Source: Bog-113 sp963752695
GTDB taxonomy: Bacteria; Acidobacteriota; Terriglobia; Bryobacterales; Bryobacteraceae
Assembly: GCA_963752695.1 (NCBI GenBank)
Contig: CAVVZB010000001.1
Location: 1,240,001 to 1,304,000 of the forward strand
Direction: 5' to 3'
DNA length: 64,000 bases
Under the pieces are notes generated by a model that did not search any database, was not told the DNA's origin, and was given only the letters and a program-made list of their open reading frames with translations. Shown here one piece after another: positions 43,278 through 52,648 of this stretch (its first letter is position 1; each line of letters begins with the position of its first letter). Made by a program: the position numbers and the translations under genes.

Positions 43278-44792
43278 ATGTCAAAAGTAACTTCCGGATT
43301 GCTCCTACTCTTGGTCTGCTCGGGCGCGGATTGCGTGGGTGCCCAGACGCCTTCCGGTGCCTTCTCGGCGGACCAGGATCATCAGAACATGATGAACCAG
43401 CTGGGAATAAAAGCTCTTCGGAATGGGCCAAGTGGAGATGAAAAAGCTCCGAACCACGCCAACTACGACGAGTCTTTAGCAAATCCATTCCCAGTTCTGC
43501 CAGACGTTCTGACATTGAAGAACGGCCAGAAGGTGACTACTCCGGAGATGTGGTGGAAGCTACGCCGTCCTGAGATCGTGGAAGACATGGAGCGTGAGCT
43601 TTACGGCCGCGTACCGCGCGTTGTTCCGAAGGTCACCTGGACTGTGGCCGTAACCGATCGGGAGTGGGTCGGCTTCAACCCGGTCATTGCAAAGAAGCTT
43701 GTTGGGCACCTGGACAACTCCACATATCCTGCCATCGACGTGAACATTTCGATGGTGGTGGTGACGCCAGTCAACGCGAAAGGTCCGGTGCCCGTCTTAA
43801 TGATGTTTGGACGGAGTTCCCTCCCGGCCCCCGCGCAGCCCCCTCAAGAGGATCTCGACCGACTGAACGCGGCGCTGAAAGCGACCCTGGTTAGGAGCGA
43901 TCCGAGTCTGCAGAAAATCTTCGATCGCTATCCGGCTTACAGCGTGGCCGCTACATTGCCGCCGCCCGTTTTCGGTGGGCCGATGCCGGCAGGCGATCCG
44001 CCATCTACTCAACAGTTGATTGCAGATGGCTGGGGTTACGCGTTCATCGATCCGGGCTCGATTCAAGCCGATGACGGGGCAGGACTCACGCGTGGAATAA
44101 TCGGTTTGGTTAATCATGGGAAACCGCGCTCTCCCGAAGATTGGGGAGCGCTCCGCGCATGGGCGTGGGGGGCAGGCCGAGGCTTGGATTACTTGGAGTC
44201 CGATCCGGCGGTCGACGCGCACCGGGTTGGAATCGAGGGCGTCTCGCGTTATGGGAAAGCCGCGCTTGTGGCTTTGGCTTTCGATCAGCGCTTCTCGATG
44301 GGCTTAATCGGATCGTCCGGCGAAGGCGGAGCGAAACTTAGCCGCCGCAACTTTGGTGAGGCCGTCGAAAGCCTGACGGGGTCCGGCGAGTACCACTGGA
44401 TGGCCGGTAACTTTCTCAAGTACGGCGCATCCGAGGCGGCTTTCGGAAGTAAGAACGCCGGCGACTTGCCAGTGGATGCGCACGAGCTGATTGCATTGTG
44501 CGCGCCCCGGCTCACGTACATCAGTTACGGCATCCCGGAGAAGGGCGATTCGAAATGGCTCGATCAAAAGGGCAGCTATATGGCCGTTGTTGCCGCCGGA
44601 GCGGCTTTCAAGTTGTTGGGAGCCAAAGACCTGGGAGTTTCGAACGATTATCGGGTGGAACAAATGCCGCCGGTCGAACACGAACTCGGCAATGGCCAGT
44701 TGGCGTGGCGTCAGCACAGCGGCGGCCACACAGACGCTCCGAATATGAAATACTTCCTTGCGTGGGCTGACCGGTGGATGCGTCCGCGATAG
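43278..44792 (+). CDS. CE15-type glucuronoyl esterase-like protein
   Basis: The 504 residues start with a signal peptide to about residue 23 (ADCVGAQ). The nucleophile is S323 in GVSRYGK, the GCSRxGK-type elbow of CE15; E349 in SSGEGGAK is the likely acid, and H484 in HSGGHTD the His. CE15 enzymes split ester bonds between glucuronoxylan and lignin, fitting a soil plant-matter degrader. Only 11 bp separate it from the HAF gene. Confidence 0.88.
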   Translation: MSKVTSGLLLLLVCSGADCVGAQTPSGAFSADQDHQNMMNQLGIKALRNGPSGDEKAPNHANYDESLANPFPVLPDVLTLKNGQKVTTPEMWWKLRRPEIVEDMERELYGRVPRVVPKVTWTVAVTDREWVGFNPVIAKKLVGHLDNSTYPAIDVNISMVVVTPVNAKGPVPVLMMFGRSSLPAPAQPPQEDLDRLNAALKATLVRSDPSLQKIFDRYPAYSVAATLPPPVFGGPMPAGDPPSTQQLIADGWGYAFIDPGSIQADDGAGLTRGIIGLVNHGKPRSPEDWGALRAWAWGAGRGLDYLESDPAVDAHRVGIEGVSRYGKAALVALAFDQRFSMGLIGSSGEGGAKLSRRNFGEAVESLTGSGEYHWMAGNFLKYGASEAAFGSKNAGDLPVDAHELIALCAPRLTYISYGIPEKGDSKWLDQKGSYMAVVAAGAAFKLLGAKDLGVSNDYRVEQMPPVEHELGNGQLAWRQHSGGHTDAPNMKYFLAWADRWMRPR

Positions 44793-44811
44793 ACTTGTGG
44801 CGGCAGGTTTT

Positions 44812-46251
44812 ATGAAGCGAATCGGATTTTGGGAAACGAGCGGTATTCGATCAAGTGCAGCGGTGCTGTTGGTGGCCGGCACGGTATGTTTGTTGGCGCA
44901 GCGGCCGGGCGATGATCGCAGCGCGCAGGCTATCTTCGACGCGCTGGACTCCGACCACAGCGGCACACTGACGCGGAGCGAATTAGAATCTAGATTCAAT
45001 TCCTGGTTCACCACCTGGAGCGGCGGTTCTGGCGATACGCTGACCCAGAGCCAACTTACGGACGGGCTGAGTCAGGTGATTCCTGGGCCCCCTGCCGCGA
45101 AAGGCGGGCAAGGCAACACGTTCAACGGTGCCGGCAATTCGACGCCAATGATTGCTCCCCAAGCTGCAGTGGACGGGATGATGGCAGCTTTGCCGACCAC
45201 TCCGGGAGCAACTCCCTTACGTCCTCGCAAAGTCCTCGTCCTGGCCCATACCGGCGCGGGCGGGTTTGTGCACGCCTCCATCCCACTAGCTGCAAAGACA
45301 GTGGAAGCGTTGGGAGATCGCGGCAAGTTATGGACGACTACAGTCACTTACAACGCGTCGGACATCAACGCCAATAACCTGAAGCAGTACGACGCTATCT
45401 TCCTGGACAGCACGACTTCTTGTTTCCTCGACGATCCCGATCCAGCAGTCACGGCGGCGCGTCGCGCGGCCTTTATGGAATTTGTGAGGAGCGGAAAAGG
45501 CATCGCGGGCATTCACGCGGCGACCGATTCTTATCACACCGATTGCACGGCGAGTGAGGCGGCCGCAAAGCGCGGGAGGGGCGGCTTAAACATTGGCGCG
45601 TTGGTGTTGTCTACTCAAATGCTGACCGCGGCGGATAAGGATAACAATAACGCCATCAGCCGGCAGGAGTGGACGGCGGTCGCTAGTGACTGGTATCAGA
45701 AGCTCGATTCCGGCAATACAGGATCGGTCAGCCGGGCCGACTTTGTCGCGCACTTCAACTCCTTGCTGCCACCGCTAGACACCCACCGGATTAACATTGA
45801 GTCGAAGCCGGTTCAGCAGTGGCCGGAGTTCAACACTCTAATCGGGGGCTTCTTCAAATTCCATTGGTCCGATCCGCAGCTGATTACTGTTAAGGTTGAT
45901 GATCCGAAGAGTCCGCTAACGGCGATGTTCCACGGCAAAGAGTTCGAGATTCACGACGAGACCTATACCTTCGATCAGGATTCCTTCTCTCGTAAGAATG
46001 TGCATGTTTTAACGAGTATCGACTACGACAAGATGAGCCCGGAAGATAAGGCTAAGGAATCGCATCCTCGCACCGACGCCGATTATGCGCTGAGCTATAT
46101 CCACCGTGTAGGGAAAGGGCGTGTGTTTTACGAAGGACATGGTCATAGCGATCGCGTGTACGCGATGACGCCGATGCTGGAACACCTCCGCGCCGGGATT
46201 CAGTACGCGCTCGGCGACCTTAAAGCCGACGATAGCCCATCGATTAACTAG
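44812..46251 (+). CDS. Secreted ThuA-like protein with inserted EF-hands
   Basis: I choose the ATG at 44812; the frame runs back into the esterase gene. The product is 479 residues with an N-terminal signal (ending VCLLAQ). An EF-hand loop lies at 46-57 (DSDHSGTLTRSE). The ThuA domain (class I amidotransferase-like) begins at 139 (KVLVLAHTGAG) and includes YDAIFLDSTT and GIAGIHAATDSYH. It is broken at 270-320 by two EF-hand loops (275-286 and 299-310), then resumes with LIGGFFKFHW, EIHDETYTF and GRVFYEGHGH. It is probably a calcium-dependent, sugar-related hydrolase in the periplasm. Confidence 0.88.
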   Translation: MKRIGFWETSGIRSSAAVLLVAGTVCLLAQRPGDDRSAQAIFDALDSDHSGTLTRSELESRFNSWFTTWSGGSGDTLTQSQLTDGLSQVIPGPPAAKGGQGNTFNGAGNSTPMIAPQAAVDGMMAALPTTPGATPLRPRKVLVLAHTGAGGFVHASIPLAAKTVEALGDRGKLWTTTVTYNASDINANNLKQYDAIFLDSTTSCFLDDPDPAVTAARRAAFMEFVRSGKGIAGIHAATDSYHTDCTASEAAAKRGRGGLNIGALVLSTQMLTAADKDNNNAISRQEWTAVASDWYQKLDSGNTGSVSRADFVAHFNSLLPPLDTHRINIESKPVQQWPEFNTLIGGFFKFHWSDPQLITVKVDDPKSPLTAMFHGKEFEIHDETYTFDQDSFSRKNVHVLTSIDYDKMSPEDKAKESHPRTDADYALSYIHRVGKGRVFYEGHGHSDRVYAMTPMLEHLRAGIQYALGDLKADDSPSIN

Positions 46252-46274
46252 AGCGCCAGACAAGGAGTTACGCC

Positions 46275-46457
46275 GTGCAAACCATTGAGAACGCCGAAAC
46301 ACAGATTACCGATGCCATCACGCTTCTTCAGGATGCAATCCGAAAAGAAGCTTTCGACAAGAAAGCGGTGCGGGTGGACGTCGTTAAGGCGGCGAACATT
46401 CTGCTTGGAATACTCGGACTGAAGGGCGTGGCACCCGACGCGGGAGTCGGTCAGTGA
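46275..46457 (+). CDS. Small helical protein, 60 residues
   Basis: It starts with GTG with AAGGAG 7 nt upstream, a convincing SD, 23 nt after the ThuA gene. The chain (TIENAETQITDAITLLQDAI, then VKAANILLGILGLKG) is helical and amphipathic. The family is not recognised. Its last 7 nt overlap the convergent kinase gene. Confidence 0.6.
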   Translation: MQTIENAETQITDAITLLQDAIRKEAFDKKAVRVDVVKAANILLGILGLKGVAPDAGVGQ

Positions 46458-49018
46458 AATTTTGATAGCGCGGGATCTCGCCAAAGAGCTTCGAGATCCG
46501 GATCGTTTCTCAAGTAAGTCAACATAGAGTCGTCGAGAGTTAGCGATTGCACCGCGCTGACTGCTTTCTTGCGCTCACCCGTGAGTTCGTAGGCTAGGAC
46601 GATGCGATCAATCTGTGGTCCACGCGCGGCTTCCGGAATTTTATCAATCGCCGCCATCGCTTGTCGCTTGTCTCCAAGCTTGGCCCAGTACTCGGCCAGA
46701 TTGGCCTGTGTAGAGTAATCGGCTTTCATTACCAACAAACTCTTACTTGCCAGTGCGATAGCTTTTTCGAAAGCATCGCGCGCGTCTTTATCTTTGCCGG
46801 GAAGGTGACGATAAACCGTGCCGAGGTTCCCCCAATTTCGATATTCTCCCGGGTCAAGCCGGATTCCAGTCCCGAGCGCTTCTGCCGCTTCCTCGTAGCG
46901 TTTCTGATAGTAATAAGCAATTCCTAGGGTCGAGTATGTTTTAGGGCCAGGCTCAAACCGGAGCGTCTTAGAAATCAAGTCCGAGGCTTGTTGGAATTTA
47001 CCTTCCCGGAGATCCAGATTGGCAAGGTCGCGGTAGACCACTTCGTTATCGGGAGTCAGCTTGCGTGCCGCCTCCCAAGCGATGCGCGCATCGCTGTTAC
47101 GTCCGCGATTCCAATAGAACAGTCCAAGCAGCAGGTGGCCGTACCAATCGTTAGGGCTTCGTTGGACGGCTTCACGGAAGGCGTTTTCGGCAGGGGCGTC
47201 TTGGTGAGCCGCCGCATACGCCTGACCTAGAGCCCGGTACGCTTCCGCGTTGTCTGGCGCCATTTGCAGCGCTTGGTGCTCCTGTTGGATGGCTTCTTCA
47301 ACCTGCCCACTTTCGCTGAAGATTTCGCCGAGTTTGACACGCGCCTCCACAAGACGAGGATCAAGCCGGATTGCCGTTTCAATATCGTCGCGCGCCTGCT
47401 GCGCCTGGCCCGGGTCGCTGTCCATCTTTGCCTTTCTCCAGCGAGCCTGGCCCAAGGCGGCATAAGCAAGCGCGTATTTGGGATCGAGCCTGGTCGCATC
47501 GGTAAAGGAGGCAATCGCGCGGTCCACGTTACCGGTCAGATCGTAACGCGCGAGGTAACCCGCGCCCTTCAGATACTTGGAATAAGCGCTCTGGGTCGAG
47601 GTTTCCCCCGCTACTAGCGATGTCGAGGACTCCTTAGAAAGCTTCAGCGCGAGCAGCCGAACAGCGCTATTGACGGCGCCATCGCGCAGTCCAATGGGAT
47701 TGGCGGCATCGAACTCGACAGTACGGGAAGCGAGTTGGCGAATTGTCGCCGTATCCACCAGGTTCATGGTGAACTGCACGCGGTCGCTCCACCGTTGGGC
47801 GCTACCGGTGATGGCTAAGTTCGCATCGTAAATCCTCCGGGCGTCTTCGACACTTGCGATGTTGCGCCCGCGGATCTCACTGGCGGGAACCACCATCAGC
47901 TTGCCCTGGAACTCTTCGATCTGAGTCAGCTTCGAAGTCAAAGTTTCGACAAGCCCGTCGGCCAGCGTTCGAACACCAGGGTCATTGCCCGGCACGGTAA
48001 AAGGCAGAACAGCGATGCGCTTTTCGTCGGGCAGTTTCGTTGTAAACCATAGCCGTTGCGCGCCCCAGGCTAGCAGGGCACACGCGATCAAAGTCAGCAC
48101 GCCAAGCGACCCGCGATTTTTCTTTGAAGCCGGTGGAATTAGCGGCGCGGTTACGAGCGGCACATAACTGGTCAGAGTGCGGGTGGGTTCCGGAACCGTG
48201 GCGCGGATCTGATTCAATTCGGTTTGTACTTCCGTCGCGGACTGCCATCGCTGAGCCGGATCTTTGTCGAAAGCCTTTTCGAAAAACTGAGCGAGCCGCA
48301 CCGGCACACCAGGCCGAAGGGCAGAAATATCGGCGGCCTGTTCGGTCACAATCGCGTGCAGAACGCTGTAGTGGCTGCCGCGATGAAACGGGAGTTGCCC
48401 GGTAATCATCTCGAACAAGATAACGGCAAGCGACCAGATGTCGGTTCGATGATCCACCGATAGGCCCTGAGCCTGCTCGGGCGACATATAGGCGGGGGTG
48501 CCGACGGCTCCGCCTGGAGCAGTGAGGCGGTGACTATCCTGCCGCAGGGCGACTCCGAAATCGAGAATCCAGGCGTGTCCGCTAGTGTCCACAGCCACAT
48601 TGCTAGTCTTGATATCGCGGTGGATCACGCCCAAACGGTGCGCGGCTTCCAGACCGTTAGCGACTTGAAGCGCGATGTCGAGCGCGGCAGCCAGGGGTAG
48701 CGGTTCACGGGCCAACAAATGATCGATGGTTTTCCCGTCCACCAAAGCCATCGCAAAGAAAAGCTGGCCCTCGTGCTCATCGATTTCGTAGATCGGGCAG
48801 ATGTTCGGGTGATGGACCCTGGCCGCGGCTTGAGCTTCTCCAACAAAGCGCAGACGATCGGTTTCAGACAGAGAATCGGCGCTAAGGAATTTCAGTGCAA
48901 CCCATCGATCAAGCCGCGTATCGTGGGCCTTGTAGACGACTCCCATGCCACCGCGACCGAGCTGCTCGCTAACGCGATAGTGCGAGACCACCGAGCCGAG
49001 TATGGGTGATTCCGGCAT
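46451..49018 (-). CDS. Ser/Thr protein kinase with TolB-like and TPR parts
   Basis: The 855 residues have a Hanks kinase domain at 14-270 (Gly loop GRGGMGVV, K43, HRD 133-135, DFG 153-155). A membrane helix near 300-320 (LGVLTLIACALLAWGAQRLW) is followed by a TolB-N/FlgO-like segment (EKRIAVLPFTVPG) and at least eight TPRs. The architecture matches the kinase at 37468, but without a sigma factor beside it. It starts 13 nt after the S41 peptidase stop on the same strand. Confidence 0.94.
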   Translation of the reverse strand: MPESPILGSVVSHYRVSEQLGRGGMGVVYKAHDTRLDRWVALKFLSADSLSETDRLRFVGEAQAAARVHHPNICPIYEIDEHEGQLFFAMALVDGKTIDHLLAREPLPLAAALDIALQVANGLEAAHRLGVIHRDIKTSNVAVDTSGHAWILDFGVALRQDSHRLTAPGGAVGTPAYMSPEQAQGLSVDHRTDIWSLAVILFEMITGQLPFHRGSHYSVLHAIVTEQAADISALRPGVPVRLAQFFEKAFDKDPAQRWQSATEVQTELNQIRATVPEPTRTLTSYVPLVTAPLIPPASKKNRGSLGVLTLIACALLAWGAQRLWFTTKLPDEKRIAVLPFTVPGNDPGVRTLADGLVETLTSKLTQIEEFQGKLMVVPASEIRGRNIASVEDARRIYDANLAITGSAQRWSDRVQFTMNLVDTATIRQLASRTVEFDAANPIGLRDGAVNSAVRLLALKLSKESSTSLVAGETSTQSAYSKYLKGAGYLARYDLTGNVDRAIASFTDATRLDPKYALAYAALGQARWRKAKMDSDPGQAQQARDDIETAIRLDPRLVEARVKLGEIFSESGQVEEAIQQEHQALQMAPDNAEAYRALGQAYAAAHQDAPAENAFREAVQRSPNDWYGHLLLGLFYWNRGRNSDARIAWEAARKLTPDNEVVYRDLANLDLREGKFQQASDLISKTLRFEPGPKTYSTLGIAYYYQKRYEEAAEALGTGIRLDPGEYRNWGNLGTVYRHLPGKDKDARDAFEKAIALASKSLLVMKADYSTQANLAEYWAKLGDKRQAMAAIDKIPEAARGPQIDRIVLAYELTGERKKAVSAVQSLTLDDSMLTYLRNDPDLEALWRDPALSKFH

Positions 49019-49031
49019 AAATAAGGGGCGG

Positions 49032-51125
49032 CTAAGACGCAGCCATCGCGCCCGCCGCGGCGACGATATCGGGTTGAAAGCGAAATGTTTCTCTGGCGAT
49101 GAGCTGCAATTGTTGAACGCCCGATGGCCGCGTCACCATCGCAAATCCGTCAATTTGGAGCAAGCTCGGCGGCTCGGTGAGACCGGCAATCGGAATACTG
49201 AGAGGTTGTGGACTATCAAAGCCGAATGAACACTGGGGGCGTCCATTCACCAAGCACTCGAGCCGGTAAACGTTGCGCATATTTACGGAAACGGAGATGT
49301 GATCGGCGCGGAGTTCGGCCTTGGTAATTTCTAGTTTCCCGGTGTGCTGTTTCCCCAGGTGCGCACAAGCGAAACGGATCAGGTCCTGATCGCGATTCAG
49401 AACATCGTTACGGGTTACCGCATATGCGATGTCCCGCGAGACGCCTTCGTCCTCGATCTCGAGGCCGACATTGCGCCCCGCGCGTGAGGAACGCCGGAGT
49501 GCCAGCCCCATTTGAGCAACCCCCGGCAACTTTCGGAACGGTATGCCGGGCATGATCTTTTCTACAAGTTGGCGAAGGTCTTCGTGAAGCCAGCGGTTTG
49601 CTCCGCCGCCGCCGGTGCTCTGATCGACACCGATCACCGCGCCGATCTGATGGTCCTGAAAGCCTGCCGCGAAGATATCGGTTGCGCTATACGATGACGC
49701 GTCGATGACCAGTGTCACCGGACCTTGATAGCACTGTCCGGTATCGTTGGCCCAATCGGGACTCGTGAGCGGGCGGCCGGGCGTGACGAAGTGCCCACTG
49801 GTTACCGCTGCCAAAAGATCCTCGATCCACGGCAGCCATTCTCGTTGGTGGTCATCCAACTTGCCGGCTCGTTCGGCATCCCGGATGTGGGACGCGATCT
49901 GCTGCGTAAATTGGCTGTTGATGAAATGAAAACGCGCGGGCTCGATGGATTGAGGCGTCAACAGCTGTAGGATGCGTTCCGCAGCTTCGATCGATCCGCC
50001 CGGATTGGATCGCACGTCCAGGACCAAGCCATCCGGCGCAACTTCTTGCATCAAGCTGAGAATGCGCGTGAACTCGTTGAAGAAGCCATCGGAAGCGCTT
50101 GGATCGCCGGATTCCAGATCAAAGGTTTTGATTTGGATATAGCCGAACCTCAGCAGCGGGTGATCAGCGTCCAGGAGCGCACCGGGGTCAACGCAGCCGG
50201 GCCAGGGCTGGCCACCGGAATACTGGAAAGCGAACGCTTCCGGGTACGCTGACTGCACGCGAAGATCGATTGTTTCGGTGGAAGGAATAGTTTGGTTGGA
50301 CCCGGGACGCTTCCAAAGCGTATCCCCGAACAGCTTTAGTTCAGCGAGTGCCTCATTGAAGCTGGAGTTGGGCGACTGCCGGGGCCGAAACGGAATGCAC
50401 GCGGTAGCGATCGACCATGGCAGGACAATGGAATACGGCTGGTGGCCGCCGGACGCGGACAGATAGCGCACGACGACGAACTCTTCATCAGGTGGCGATG
50501 AAAACGTGAGCGATCGCTTGGTAAGACGCCGGATGCCGCGCACGAAACGCGAGGCGCTATTGCAGCCCGGCTCGAATTCGGATTCCCGCTCGATGGCGCG
50601 TTCGACCGGCATGCCGCTCCATAGCGTAATCTCCGCCCCCACACCAAAGTGTGGATGGTCGAAGCCCTCGAGAATGTTGGTGACCACAAACCGCCGGTGG
50701 TGCGCGCCGTCATAGTAGTAGTCCATCCGAAAGGGCAAGAACGCAAAAGCTCCCCGAAATGGCGCGGGCAGACCGTAGAATGTATGGGCATCGCGAAGCC
50801 GCATAAAGGCCCGGATCATCTGACCGTGGAATTCAAGATCGGTGAGATGGTCAATCTGCGCATGAATCAGTCGAAAATGTTGGACAGGATCGGTCGCGTA
50901 GCGCGCGCGTTTAAACGGAAGGTGGGCGTAGAACTGGTCGATCAATAAAATTGCCTGCTCGACCAAAATTTCCTTGTCCCGCCGGCTGAGCCGCATGGTC
51001 TTGGCATGTAACAGGAAGTCCGGCACCGTTTGAACACTCAACTCTGGGCAATGGAGCGCGTCCTTTTGCGATTGGAGCAGCTGCAAAGCTTTATTTGTCT
51101 GCGGCGTCCCGTCCTCAAAGATCAT
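49032..51125 (-). CDS. S41 family C-terminal-processing-like peptidase, no signal peptide
   Basis: The 697 residues hold an S41 core: FGYIQIKTFDLES, GLVLDVRSNPGGSIEAAERIL and the nucleophile segment VTLVIDASSYSATDIFAAGFQD, followed by GVDQSTGGGGANRW. An N-terminal helical region of 130 residues and a divergent PDZ-like part precede it. A C-terminal beta domain of about 130 residues follows. No export signal is visible, unlike most Ctp proteases. Co-oriented with the downstream kinase gene (13 nt), which may suggest a shared signalling unit. Confidence 0.85.
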   Translation of the reverse strand: MIFEDGTPQTNKALQLLQSQKDALHCPELSVQTVPDFLLHAKTMRLSRRDKEILVEQAILLIDQFYAHLPFKRARYATDPVQHFRLIHAQIDHLTDLEFHGQMIRAFMRLRDAHTFYGLPAPFRGAFAFLPFRMDYYYDGAHHRRFVVTNILEGFDHPHFGVGAEITLWSGMPVERAIERESEFEPGCNSASRFVRGIRRLTKRSLTFSSPPDEEFVVVRYLSASGGHQPYSIVLPWSIATACIPFRPRQSPNSSFNEALAELKLFGDTLWKRPGSNQTIPSTETIDLRVQSAYPEAFAFQYSGGQPWPGCVDPGALLDADHPLLRFGYIQIKTFDLESGDPSASDGFFNEFTRILSLMQEVAPDGLVLDVRSNPGGSIEAAERILQLLTPQSIEPARFHFINSQFTQQIASHIRDAERAGKLDDHQREWLPWIEDLLAAVTSGHFVTPGRPLTSPDWANDTGQCYQGPVTLVIDASSYSATDIFAAGFQDHQIGAVIGVDQSTGGGGANRWLHEDLRQLVEKIMPGIPFRKLPGVAQMGLALRRSSRAGRNVGLEIEDEGVSRDIAYAVTRNDVLNRDQDLIRFACAHLGKQHTGKLEITKAELRADHISVSVNMRNVYRLECLVNGRPQCSFGFDSPQPLSIPIAGLTEPPSLLQIDGFAMVTRPSGVQQLQLIARETFRFQPDIVAAAGAMAAS

Positions 51126-51180
51126 GATTGCGATTCCTGGCTGACATACAAATGTCTTGTCACTAATCTATCAGCGCCGA

Positions 51181-51792
51181 TCAATTCGGGGGGGTGCGCG
51201 GCTTGGAATACTTGCTAGTACGCGTCAGGTGTGCGAGCCTGCGGCCAGACTCGCTATCGGCAATCAGGACGGCTAGTCGCTTCTCCCTAGTCTGCTCGCG
51301 CTTGGCACTTACTACCCACCAAGCTGCCGCGCGCTGATAGGAGAATGGCGCCGACTGGAAAAATTGCCACGCGTGATCGTTGGCCTGAAAAAGCCGGAGG
51401 TGCGCGGATTCCAGTTCTACCTCGCCCTGCTCGTACGAATAGATGACCGAGGCCGATTCTTTTCGATTTTCAAAAGCCTGGAGGCCGGCGGGGTGCATTG
51501 CGCCTTCGGCCACCAACTGGGTTACGCGCCTGATATTGACGGCGCTCCAGGTGCTGCCCGACCGGCGGGGCGTAAAGCGGATGCTGTAACTGCTGGCGTC
51601 GATGGACTTGCGAATACCGTCGATCCAGCCAAAACATAAAGCCTGGTCCACCGATTCTGGCCAGGTGATGCTTTTCAGACCAGAGTCCTTCTTATGAAAC
51701 CCGACCAGGAGCTCCGATGCGTCGCCGTGATTACGTTCCAACCAGGCGCGCCAACTGATTGGATCCGGGAAAAACTTCGGTGTCGCGGCCAT
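51181..51792 (-). CDS. YdeI/OmpD-associated family protein
   Basis: The 203 residues have FPDPISWRAWLERNHGDASELLVGF, ITWPESVDQALCFGWIDGIRK, IRFTPRRSGSTWSAVNIRRV and a C-terminal tail with WWVVSAKREQTREKRLA. All match the YdeI family (bacteriocin-protection and peptide-resistance linked, cytoplasmic, function unclear). It starts 14 nt after the FKBP gene stop. Confidence 0.9.
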   Translation of the reverse strand: MAATPKFFPDPISWRAWLERNHGDASELLVGFHKKDSGLKSITWPESVDQALCFGWIDGIRKSIDASSYSIRFTPRRSGSTWSAVNIRRVTQLVAEGAMHPAGLQAFENRKESASVIYSYEQGEVELESAHLRLFQANDHAWQFFQSAPFSYQRAAAWWVVSAKREQTREKRLAVLIADSESGRRLAHLTRTSKYSKPRTPPN

Positions 51793-51806
51793 ACTTCGGA
51801 AGCCAG

Positions 51807-52577
51807 TTACTTCGCAGGCGGGACGATCTCAAGAAGCTCCACATCGAATACGAGGGTCGAGCCGCCGGGGATGGGTCCGCGATCGCTCTCTCCGTAAGCC
51901 ATGTCCGGCGGGCAAACGAGATTGGACTTACCGCCGACTTTCATCTTTTGAACGGCTTCGGTCCAGCACTTGATTACCTGATTCAGGGGGAATGTCGCGG
52001 GAGCATTGCGTTTATAAGAACTGTCGAATTCCACGCCGTCGGGGAATGTGCCGCGATAGTTAACTTTCACGACGTCGGTGGCAGAAGGAGACGCGCCGGC
52101 TCCGGGCGTCAATTCCCGATAGATGATTCCGGATTCGGTCTTGGTTGCTCCGGGCGCAGTTAATGCCTTCGCGACAAAAGCGGCTGCGGCTATTTTTCGT
52201 TTCTCTGCGGCGCGTGAGGCTCGCGCGGTTTTCAAGGCGTCGACCTTCGAGCGCCACTCACCGATGTCCATGGCCGCCTTACCCGTCGCAGCGTCATTCA
52301 GTGCGCGCTTGAAGATGACCAGTTCGGCGGGGGATAGATCGAATGGGGCAAGCGACTGAAAGGTAGAAACGCCGAGCGCGTACACCTCTTTCTGCTCTTC
52401 CGTGATAAGGGGCGCCGTGGTCGTCCGATGCTTTGTGGCGCTGGGCGCGGACTTCTTTACCGCGCTAGGTTTAGAAGGACCCGGCGAAGCTGCTGGCTTC
52501 TGGGCCGTGGCAAGCGACGAAGCGATCAGAAAAGACAGAACCGGAAACGAAGAGACGAGGACAGCGCGCATTTTCAT
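51807..52577 (-). CDS. FKBP-type peptidyl-prolyl cis-trans isomerase, secreted
   Basis: The 256 residues start with a signal peptide (VLVSSFPVLSFLIASSLATAQ) and a Lys/Ser/Pro-rich linker. A helical domain of Mip/FkpA type (about 60-140) leads into the FKBP domain: VVKVNYRGTFPDGVEFDSSY, KVGGKSNLVCPPDMAYG and IPGGSTLVFDVELLEI. It aids folding of proline-containing proteins in the periplasm. Confidence 0.94.
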   Translation of the reverse strand: MKMRAVLVSSFPVLSFLIASSLATAQKPAASPGPSKPSAVKKSAPSATKHRTTTAPLITEEQKEVYALGVSTFQSLAPFDLSPAELVIFKRALNDAATGKAAMDIGEWRSKVDALKTARASRAAEKRKIAAAAFVAKALTAPGATKTESGIIYRELTPGAGASPSATDVVKVNYRGTFPDGVEFDSSYKRNAPATFPLNQVIKCWTEAVQKMKVGGKSNLVCPPDMAYGESDRGPIPGGSTLVFDVELLEIVPPAK

Positions 52578-52648
52578 AGGGGAGAGTCGGCGAATAGGAT
52601 TGCCGATCGAGATTATTTTAGCGGACTCGTGGCGGTACTCACGTTCCG

